Shown here piece after piece: positions 6,414-10,838 of a DNA stretch of 10,838 bases. The stretch is from assembly GCA_002369315.1 (NCBI GenBank), contig DFDW01000023.1, positions 1 through 10,838 on the forward strand, read 5' to 3'. The stretch is from Ruminococcaceae bacterium UBA3818 (GTDB lineage Bacteria > Bacillota > Clostridia > Oscillospirales > Ruminococcaceae). Below the pieces are notes generated by a model, which saw nothing but the letters and a program-made list of their open reading frames with translations, made no database searches and was not told the origin of the DNA. The position numbers were made by a program, and so were the translations under genes. Numbering within the stretch: position 1 is the first letter of the stretch; each line of letters starts with the position of its first letter.

Positions 6414-7535
6414 TCAAATCTCCTGATAATTTCCCAAAAAGGTAAAGCTCGGAAGATTTTTGCGTAAATCATCCATCAAAAGCTGAATCTGTGCTGAAGA
6501 GGTATTTCCTGCAAAATCCAGATAAAAGTAGTATTCAAAGTTTTTTTCACCCACCGGCCTTGACTCGATTTTCGTCAAATTTAAGCCCAGCGCCGCAAAT
6601 TGGGAGAGCAGCTGATTCAGCGCTCCGGGCTGATGCGGCAGGGAAAAGACTAAGCTGATTTTATTGGCGTGTTCCGTATGAAAGCTCTGGCGTGAAACCG
6701 CCACAAAGCGGGTGGTGTTGTGCTGCGCGGTCTGGATATTGTCGGCAAGTACCTGCAATCCATAAATTTCAGCGCAGTAGGAAGAAGCGATGGCGGCTTT
6801 ATGAATATCTCCCAGCGCAGCGACCATTTTGGCAGCCGCTGCCGTATTCTCCATCGGGATGGTTCTGGCAAGCGGTAAACGGGCACAGAATTTTTTGCAT
6901 TGGGCAAGCCCTTGCGGATGAGAATAAATTTCATGAATATCATCCAGTGTTGCGCCCGGCAATACCAGCAGATTCTGTTCTACCGGTAGCCGGCACGCCT
7001 TGCTGATCGTAAGACGGTATTGCAGCAGCAGATCGTAGACCTGTCCCACAGAACCGGCGAGAGAGTTTTCCACCGGAAGAACGGCAAAATCACACTCCCC
7101 TTGGCTGACTTTTTCAAAAGCATCTTCCCAGCTGTGGACAAAAATCTGTTCACCATCCGGGAACATGCAGCGCGCAGCTTCGCCGGAAAAAGCACCGGGG
7201 ACTCCCTGACAGGCCACTTTGGGACGGCAAGGGAAATCATCTTCCATCAGTGCCGGTGCGGGTATGGTGTTCATCAGACCCCGCTCATAATCCTTGCTGG
7301 CGTCCATTAGGCATTGATAGACCCGGCGCAAATGGGGCGCTTTGGCCGCTTCCACACGCTGGGAAATACGTTCCAGCACCTGCTTTTCCCGTTGAGGGTC
7401 ATAAATTGGAAGACCGGCTTCTTCTTTGATTTTTGCTACCTGCGCGACAAGATCCATACGCTGAGAGAACAGGCGGCTTAGTTCTGCGTCTACTGTGTTG
7501 ATTTGCAGGCGAACCCGCTCCAGTTGATCGTTCAT
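6414..7535 (-). CDS. pheA: Bifunctional chorismate mutase/prephenate dehydratase (P-protein)
   Basis: Converts chorismate to prephenate and prephenate to phenylpyruvate, the committed branch to phenylalanine, in the cytoplasm. The 373 residues show three domains in the classic order. An AroQ-type chorismate mutase spans about 1-88, with R8, R26, K37 and the QRE at 48-50 as likely active-site residues. Prephenate dehydratase spans about 105-283, with the catalytic NTTRF at 273-277. A C-terminal ACT domain spans about 293-373, with GALN (304-307) and ESRP (324-327), the counterparts of the GALV and ESRP Phe-binding motifs in the E. coli P-protein. Feedback inhibition by Phe is therefore expected. 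The ATG at 7535 follows TAAAGGGG (7543-7550) by 7 nt. It lies 17 nt downstream of aroF and should share its attenuated transcript. Confidence 0.97.
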   Translation of the reverse strand: MNDQLERVRLQINTVDAELSRLFSQRMDLVAQVAKIKEEAGLPIYDPQREKQVLERISQRVEAAKAPHLRRVYQCLMDASKDYERGLMNTIPAPALMEDDFPCRPKVACQGVPGAFSGEAARCMFPDGEQIFVHSWEDAFEKVSQGECDFAVLPVENSLAGSVGQVYDLLLQYRLTISKACRLPVEQNLLVLPGATLDDIHEIYSHPQGLAQCKKFCARLPLARTIPMENTAAAAKMVAALGDIHKAAIASSYCAEIYGLQVLADNIQTAQHNTTRFVAVSRQSFHTEHANKISLVFSLPHQPGALNQLLSQFAALGLNLTKIESRPVGEKNFEYYFYLDFAGNTSSAQIQLLMDDLRKNLPSFTFLGNYQEI

Positions 7536-7552
7536 TGTTTTTCCCCTTTATC

Positions 7553-8575
7553 TTACAGTGATCTGCCTTCGACCTGTACATAACGCCGCAGGCTGGTCAT
7601 AACGCCGTCAAACGTTTCGGGACGCAGAGATTGCGCGCCGTCAGACAGTGCTTTTTCGGGATTATTGTGCACTTCGATCATCAGGCCGTCCGCTCCGGCA
7701 ACGATTGCCGATTTCGCCATTGGCTCCACCAGCCAGGTAATACCGGTTCCGTGGCTGGGGTCGACGATAACCGGCAGATGGGTCAAATGCTTTAAGATCG
7801 GTACCGCGGAAACGTCCAGCGTATTGCGGGTAAAGGTTTCATAAGTACGAATACCCCGTTCGCAGAGGATCACTTTTTCGTTGCCGCCTGCCATGATATA
7901 CTCGGCGCTCATCAGCCACTCCTCAATCGTGCTGGAAAGACCGCGTTTGAGCAAAATCGGTTTATCCAAGCGTCCCAGCTCTTTGAGCAATTCGAAATTC
8001 TGCATATTGCGTGCGCCTACCTGGATGATATCGACATCGCGGAACAAAGGAATCTGCGCCGCGCTCATTACCTCGGAAACGATCGGCAGGCCGGTGGCCT
8101 CTTTGGCCTTTAAAAGCAGTTCCACGCCTTCGGCCCGCAGACCCTGGAATGCGTAGGGGGAAGTGCGGGGCTTGAATGCGCCGCCCCGGAGAATGTGGGC
8201 ACCGGATGCTTTTACTTTGCTGGCAACTTCGATGATCTGCTCTTCAGATTCTACCGAGCAGGGACCGGCCATGACTACGATTTGATTTCCGCCGATCTGC
8301 AGGCCGTTGTCCAGGGTGATAACGGTATTCTGCGGGTGGAATTTTCGATTGACCATTTTATACGGTTCCTGTACGCGGGTGACACGCTCTACGATGTCCT
8401 GATGCGCCAGAATCGAATCCATATCCACATGGGAGGTATCGCCGACAAGGCCGATGATCGTTACCTGCGTACCCTCTGTGCAGTGACAGGCAACGCCAGA
8501 ATACTGCGACTTGATTTCCTCAATCAGCATTTCTGTTTTTTCTTTCTGGGTATTGGGTCTGAGTACAACTACCAT
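7553..8575 (-). CDS. aroF: 3-deoxy-7-phosphoheptulonate (DAHP) synthase
   Basis: Condenses phosphoenolpyruvate and erythrose 4-phosphate to DAHP, the first step of the shikimate pathway. The 340-residue product is the short AroA-I-beta type. An N-terminal ferredoxin-like regulatory domain (about 1-70; begins MVVVLRPN) resembles the one that binds Tyr/Phe in the Thermotoga enzyme. A TIM-barrel follows with MAGPCSVES (102-110), GGAFKPRTSPYAFQG (131-145), KRG (210-212), ERGIRTYE (239-246), DPSHGTG (272-278) and the metal/phosphate-site motif EVHNNPEKALSDG (301-313). The ATG at 8573-8575 is chosen because AGGAGAGG (8586-8593) lies 10 nt upstream; the longer open frame to 8704 would run back through the attenuator terminator. 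It is the first enzyme gene of the operon, followed by pheA. Confidence 0.96.
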   Translation of the reverse strand: MVVVLRPNTQKEKTEMLIEEIKSQYSGVACHCTEGTQVTIIGLVGDTSHVDMDSILAHQDIVERVTRVQEPYKMVNRKFHPQNTVITLDNGLQIGGNQIVVMAGPCSVESEEQIIEVASKVKASGAHILRGGAFKPRTSPYAFQGLRAEGVELLLKAKEATGLPIVSEVMSAAQIPLFRDVDIIQVGARNMQNFELLKELGRLDKPILLKRGLSSTIEEWLMSAEYIMAGGNEKVILCERGIRTYETFTRNTLDVSAVPILKHLTHLPVIVDPSHGTGITWLVEPMAKSAIVAGADGLMIEVHNNPEKALSDGAQSLRPETFDGVMTSLRRYVQVEGRSL

Positions 8576-8620
8576 TTTAAAACATCCTCTCCTAATTGAT
8601 AAAACGTTGTGCGAAACAGC

Positions 8621-8658
8621 AATAAAAAAGGGACTTATGAAAAATATCATAAGTCCCT
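8621..8658 (-). terminator. Attenuator terminator (3:4 hairpin) in the aroF leader
   Basis: On the minus strand 8658-8647 pairs perfectly with 8640-8629 (AGGGACTTATGA/TCATAAGTCCCT, 12 bp) around a 6-nt loop. The stem runs into six T residues (8629-8624) and then ATT. It ends about 46 nt before the aroF start codon and lies inside the leader, not between operons, so it must be conditional if aroF is to be expressed. Confidence 0.92.
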
Positions 8659-8693
8659 GATTTTGTACTTGCTGAAGTGACCTATCATATTTT
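8641..8693 (-). promoter_or_regulatory. Antiterminator pairing (2:3) of the attenuator
   Basis: Read on the minus strand, AAAATATGATAGGTC (8693-8679) can pair with GACTTATGATATTTT (8655-8641). That gives 13 Watson-Crick pairs, one G-U and one G-G mismatch in 15. The 3' partner is the 5' arm and loop of the terminator stem, so the two structures exclude each other. A small ACTT-CAGC-AAGT hairpin (8678-8667) fits inside the loop. The 5' partner overlaps the last codons and stop of the leader peptide, so a ribosome finishing the peptide would cover it. Confidence 0.75.
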
Positions 8694-8766
8694 ACCATAT
8701 TCAACTAAGCCGGTGCTAAAGAAGAAAGCCCAGCTAAAGAAGAAGGTAAAGTTGTTGGTATAGGTC
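8679..8766 (-). promoter_or_regulatory. Candidate 1:2 protecting hairpin of the attenuator
   Basis: Minus-strand GACCTAT (8766-8760, leader codons 3-5) is complementary to ATAGGTC (8685-8679). TTTACC (8750-8745, codons 9-10) is complementary to GGTAAA (8696-8691, codons 27-28). Together they form a two-part stem enclosing the Phe codons and sequestering the antiterminator strand when no ribosome is on the leader. The internal loop is asymmetric, so the stability is uncertain. Confidence 0.5.
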
Positions 8767-8774
8767 TTGTTCAT
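8685..8774 (-). CDS. Phe-rich leader peptide of the aroF-pheA attenuator
   Basis: A 29-codon reading frame (ATG 8774, TGA 8685 followed directly by an in-frame TAG). Residues 9-19 read FTFFFSWAFFF. In total there are Phe at 9, 11, 12, 13, 17, 18 and 19, Trp at 15 and Tyr at 5 and 26. GAGG (8782-8785) lies 7 nt before the ATG. Position, size and codon content match leader peptides that sense charged tRNA-Phe by ribosome stalling, such as pheL of enteric bacteria. The promoter lies just upstream and the terminator/antiterminator pair just downstream. Stalling at Phe 11-19 would leave the antiterminator strand free; translation to the stop would cover it and allow termination. It is probably the main transcriptional control of aroF, pheA and the two genes behind them. 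Too short to be a normal protein gene; its sequence is the signal. Confidence 0.88.
   Translation of the reverse strand: MNKTYTNNFTFFFSWAFFFSTGLVEYGKI
8715..8744 (-). repeat. 12-nt direct repeat of Phe-Phe-Phe-Ser codons
   Basis: TTCTTCTTTAGC occurs twice on the minus strand (8744-8733 and 8726-8715), offset by 18 nt with TGGGCT between. Each copy encodes Phe-Phe-Phe-Ser. The sensing codons of the leader peptide appear to have been duplicated as a block. Confidence 0.85.
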
Positions 8775-8806
8775 AAAGAAACCTCACATACATTTTTGCT
8801 GGATAC

Positions 8807-8835
8807 ATTTTATCACCAGTTATGCTGCTTGTAAA
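8807..8835 (-). promoter_or_regulatory. Sigma-A promoter of the aroF-pheA leader
   Basis: On the minus strand TTTACA (8830-8835) and TAAAAT (8807-8812) are 17 bp apart, with TG one base upstream of the -10 (8814-8815). A/T-rich DNA upstream (about 8836-8860) could act as an UP element. Transcription should start near 8800, about 26 nt before the leader-peptide ATG and about 180 nt before the attenuator T-run. Confidence 0.8.
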
Positions 8836-8942
8836 TAGTTTTTCAAAAATTATTATCGCTTTTTGTCATCCGCTTGCCCGTAAGATCGAAACAAGGCCCG
8901 ATTGGAACGAATTGTTTGGGTGCTTTGGGAAAAGAAGAAAGT

Positions 8943-8975
8943 TTGTTTGATTTTTTATAGGCAATATGATACGAT
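8943..8975 (+). promoter_or_regulatory. Possible promoter of the DUF975 gene
   Basis: Two overlapping candidates exist: TTGATT (8947-8952), 17 bp, TACGAT (8970-8975); or TTGTTT (8943-8948), 16 bp, TATGAT (8965-8970). Neither is close to consensus. A promoter is expected here because the upstream gene is divergent. No other element is seen in 8836-8942. Confidence 0.4.
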
Positions 8976-8998
8976 AGCCACATACAGGAGGGATTTTT

Positions 8999-9976
8999 AT
9001 GTGGACAAGAGAACAAGTGAAAGGAACTGCAAAATATGTTCTGAGTTTCAGCTACTGGAAAGCGTTGCTGGCATGCCTGATTGTGTCTTTGGTCACCAGC
9101 ATTTCAACGATGGGCAGCAGCTATACAACCAGCTTTACTACAACCTACCGTATTTCCGGCGACCTTTTTTCCTGGCAAATAGGCGGCATTGTGTTGTTGC
9201 TTTTTTGTATCCTGTCATCAATTGGAATATTATTTGGTATTTTTGTGGCAAATCCGGTTGAGGTGGGAAAATGCCGCTTCTTTCTTGCGAACCGTCAGAA
9301 CAAAGGGGGATATGATCAGATTTTTTCCCTGTTCAAAAGCGGTGTGTATTTGAATGTAGTTAAAACGATGTTTTTGCGGGACTTATATGTCTTTTTGTGG
9401 AGCCTGCTATTCGTTATTCCGGGAATTGTGAAGTCGTATGAATATAGCATGATTCCATATATTTTGGCGGAAAACCCCAATATCGATTCCAAACGGGCGT
9501 TTGCCATTTCCCGCTCGATGACACAGGGGGAAAAAGGGTCTATTTTCGTTTTGGATCTTTCTTTTTTGGGATGGCTTTTCCTTGGCGCAATGGCCTGCGG
9601 TATCGGTACATTGTTTGTCGCGCCTTATATTCAGGCAACATTGACCGAATTATATGAAATTCTGAAATATAAGGTTATTTCCGGCGGTATGGCGGGAATG
9701 GATGAGCTGGGTGGTCAGAATGGGTACATAGGGGAAGAACGGCCAATCTATCAGCCCTATTCTCCGGCGCAGGGCAATGCTGCGGACTACCATGGATTCT
9801 CGGGGCAAACTGCCGCTTATCCCGGTCAACCCTACCCGCAGACAGGTTTTTCTGCTGCGCCGCCGAATCCGACGGCTCCTGAATCGGATGGCCTTGCCGA
9901 AGAAGAGAAATCGCAAAGCGGCTCCTGGTTTGAACAGCAGGTTCAGCAGGAGAAAAACAATGGGATGGAATCCTAA
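8999..9976 (+). CDS. DUF975 family integral membrane protein
   Basis: A 325-residue membrane protein of unknown function. The N-terminal two thirds (about 20-225) hold roughly four to six hydrophobic segments, including LACLIVSLVTSIS, IGGIVLLLFCILSSIGILFGIFV, YVFLWSLLFVIPGIV and FLGWLFLGAMACGIG. IPGIVKSYEYSMIPYILAE (140-158), followed by NPNIDSKRAFAISRSMTQGEK (about 159-179), is the hallmark conserved block of DUF975, a family widespread in Firmicutes. The C-terminal tail (about 237-325) is rich in Pro, Gln, Gly, Tyr and Ala, then in Glu and Gln, and is probably disordered and cytoplasmic. The ATG at 8999 has an AGGAGGG site (8986-8992) 6 nt upstream. It is followed closely by plsC, which suggests a shared transcript and perhaps an envelope-related job, but no specific role is known. 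Confidence 0.88.
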   Translation: MWTREQVKGTAKYVLSFSYWKALLACLIVSLVTSISTMGSSYTTSFTTTYRISGDLFSWQIGGIVLLLFCILSSIGILFGIFVANPVEVGKCRFFLANRQNKGGYDQIFSLFKSGVYLNVVKTMFLRDLYVFLWSLLFVIPGIVKSYEYSMIPYILAENPNIDSKRAFAISRSMTQGEKGSIFVLDLSFLGWLFLGAMACGIGTLFVAPYIQATLTELYEILKYKVISGGMAGMDELGGQNGYIGEERPIYQPYSPAQGNAADYHGFSGQTAAYPGQPYPQTGFSAAPPNPTAPESDGLAEEEKSQSGSWFEQQVQQEKNNGMES

Positions 9977-9983
9977 TAAAAAC

Positions 9984-9989
9984 AGGGAG
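9984..9989 (+). promoter_or_regulatory. Ribosome binding site that favours GTG 9998 for plsC
   Basis: AGGGAG at 9984-9989 is only 2 nt from ATG 9992 but 8 nt from the in-frame GTG at 9998. The latter is normal spacing, so initiation at GTG is more likely. Confidence 0.55.
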
Positions 9990-9997
9990 CTATGATT

Positions 9998-10723
9998 GTG
10001 AGGACGATTATCTGGTTTTTGTATTTTTGGATAATTCTGCTTCGTTATCTTCCCACCTTGCATCGCGTAAAAAAACTGGATCAGGCGGGAAGAAAAGAAG
10101 ATCGGGATCAGCTGGTGGAACGGTCGGTGTCCGCTTGGGCGCACAGCCTGCTGCGGATGGCGGGCGTGCAGGTCGAAGTATCCGGAACAGAGAACATTCC
10201 GGCCGGTCCGGCTGTTTTTGTGGGCAATCATCAAGGCAATTTTGATATCCCGATTTTGTTGGCTTATCTGGATCGGCCGCATGGCTTTGTTGCAAAAATT
10301 GAGACACAAAAAATTCCGCTTATCCGCAGTTGGATGCACTATTTGCATTGTGTTTTTCTGGATCGGGACAATCCACGTCAGGCAATGGGGGCGATCGGCG
10401 AAGCGGCCCAAACCATTCAGAGCGGTTATCCGATTATTCTTTTCCCGGAAGGAACCAGAAGCCGGAAAGATCAGATGCGATCATTCCAGTCCGGCGGGCT
10501 GCGGCTGGCAACCAAATCAGAAGTTCCGGTGGTTCCGCTGGTCATCAACGGATCATACCGGGTGATGGAGGCTCATGGATTCTGGATTCACCCCGCCAAA
10601 GTGCGGCTGACAATTCTGCCGCCGGTCGCTATCACGGGAATGAGCCGGGAAGAAAAGAAACAGCTTCCTTCTTTATTGCACGACATCATTGAACAGGAAC
10701 TGAACAGGCAAGTCAACGAATAA
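9998..10723 (+). CDS. plsC: 1-acyl-sn-glycerol-3-phosphate acyltransferase
   Basis: Transfers an acyl chain to lysophosphatidic acid to form phosphatidic acid at the inner face of the cytoplasmic membrane, an early phospholipid step. The product is 241 residues from GTG 9998 (243 from ATG 9992), normal for PlsC. A hydrophobic N-terminal anchor (RTIIWFLYFWIILL) is followed by the four acyltransferase blocks: NHQGNFD (the NHx4D catalytic motif, about 78-84), FLDRDNPRQ (about 121-129), LFPEGTRSR (about 149-157, glycerophosphate binding) and VVPLVINGS (about 178-186). The gene starts about 20 nt after the DUF975 stop and is closed by a strong terminator. Related acyltransferases with other lysophospholipid acceptors share these motifs, so the acceptor is inferred from the family. 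It stands at the end of its transcript, convergent with the tRNA gene. Confidence 0.93.
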   Translation: MRTIIWFLYFWIILLRYLPTLHRVKKLDQAGRKEDRDQLVERSVSAWAHSLLRMAGVQVEVSGTENIPAGPAVFVGNHQGNFDIPILLAYLDRPHGFVAKIETQKIPLIRSWMHYLHCVFLDRDNPRQAMGAIGEAAQTIQSGYPIILFPEGTRSRKDQMRSFQSGGLRLATKSEVPVVPLVINGSYRVMEAHGFWIHPAKVRLTILPPVAITGMSREEKKQLPSLLHDIIEQELNRQVNE

Positions 10724-10740
10724 AAATTTTTCTTTCAACA

Positions 10741-10783
10741 AAAAAACACATCAGATGCCAAAAGGCTTTCTGATGTGTTTTTT
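10741..10783. terminator. Bidirectional terminator between plsC and tRNA-Gly
   Basis: AAAAAACACATCAGA (10741-10755) pairs perfectly with 10769-10783 (15 bp). An inner GCC/GGC pairing closes an AAAA loop. A-rich and T-rich arms make it work on both strands: for plsC on the plus strand, and for the tRNA, whose 3' end lies 3 nt away, on the minus strand. Confidence 0.9.
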
Positions 10784-10786
10784 GAT

Positions 10787-10838
10787 TGGAGCGGGCAACG
10801 AGAATCGAACTCGCAACCTCAGCTTGGGAAGCTGATGT
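10787..10838 (-). tRNA. tRNA-Gly(CCC), 3' part; 5' end beyond window
   Basis: The minus strand reads an anticodon stem TCAGC/GCTGA around the loop TTCCCAA, anticodon CCC at 10826-10828. A short variable region follows, then a T arm GCGAG-TTCGATT-CTCGT, the acceptor strand TGCCCGC, discriminator T and an encoded CCA (10787-10789). A U discriminator is normal for bacterial tRNA-Gly and supports the identity. The visible part runs from about tRNA position 24 to the 3' end; the acceptor 5' strand and most of the D arm are missing. It reads GGG codons. Confidence 0.92.

Noticed and set aside
8577..8585. Minimal ORF ATG-TTT-TAA (Met-Phe-stop) directly ahead of aroF on the minus strand
   Set aside because: Its ATG abuts the aroF ribosome binding site (8586-8593), leaving no spacing for initiation; most likely chance.
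8576..8704. N-terminal extension of aroF to an upstream ATG at 8704
   Set aside because: It would translate through the perfect terminator hairpin and has no ribosome binding site, while ATG 8575 has a good one and gives the normal DAHP synthase N-terminus.
8576..8800. T-box riboswitch in the aroF leader
   Set aside because: No T-box core sequence or specifier-loop arrangement was found; the Phe-rich ORF explains the terminator better.
9650..10411. Minus-strand ORF of 253 codons opposite the DUF975 gene and plsC
   Set aside because: Composition is that of an antisense shadow and the opposite strand carries clear family motifs.

Overview
This window looks like a chromosomal segment of a low-to-mid-GC anaerobic Firmicute, most likely a clostridium of the Oscillospirales/Ruminococcaceae type (inference). 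The reasons are strong AGGAGG-type ribosome binding sites, consensus sigma-A promoters, Firmicute families such as DUF975, an anaerobe-type phenylacetate-CoA ligase paired with an ACT-domain protein, and Clostridia-like intrinsic terminators. No mobile element, CRISPR array or phage gene is visible. Both window edges cut a gene: ileS on the left and a tRNA-Gly on the right.

Layout. Positions 1-1200 hold the C-terminal end of isoleucyl-tRNA synthetase (+), closed by a terminator shared with a sodium:solute symporter (-, 1318-2850). A divergent regulatory region (2851-3032) carries two near-consensus promoters and several palindromes. It drives the symporter leftward and paaK plus a double-ACT-domain gene (3033-4782) rightward. 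After a terminator comes a SprT-like zinc metalloprotein (+, 4856-5371). A perfect 23-bp hairpin then separates it from a convergent leftward operon.

The leftward operon reads aroF (DAHP synthase), pheA (chromatate mutase/prephenate dehydratase, i.e. chorismate-to-phenylpyruvate P-protein), a Cu/Zn superoxide dismutase and a small Cys/Gly-rich protein (8575 down to 5522). Its leader (about 8800-8576) is the most interesting part of the window. It has a strong extended -10 promoter, then a 29-codon leader peptide with seven Phe, two Tyr and one Trp codons, then a 12-bp intrinsic terminator. A competing antiterminator pairing and a protecting 1:2 pairing can also be drawn. Together these make a complete ribosome-mediated attenuator of the E. 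coli pheL type, here in a Firmicute, where T-box or TRAP control is the expected solution.

The right end carries a DUF975 membrane protein and a 1-acylglycerol-3-phosphate acyltransferase (plsC), both +. A bidirectional terminator is shared with a minus-strand tRNA-Gly(CCC) that runs off the window.

Functional reading: the middle of the window is built around aromatic compounds. One side makes phenylalanine precursors under Phe-sensing attenuation. The other side probably activates arylacetates derived from aromatic amino acids, accompanied by an ACT ligand-sensing protein and a Na+-coupled transporter of unknown substrate.
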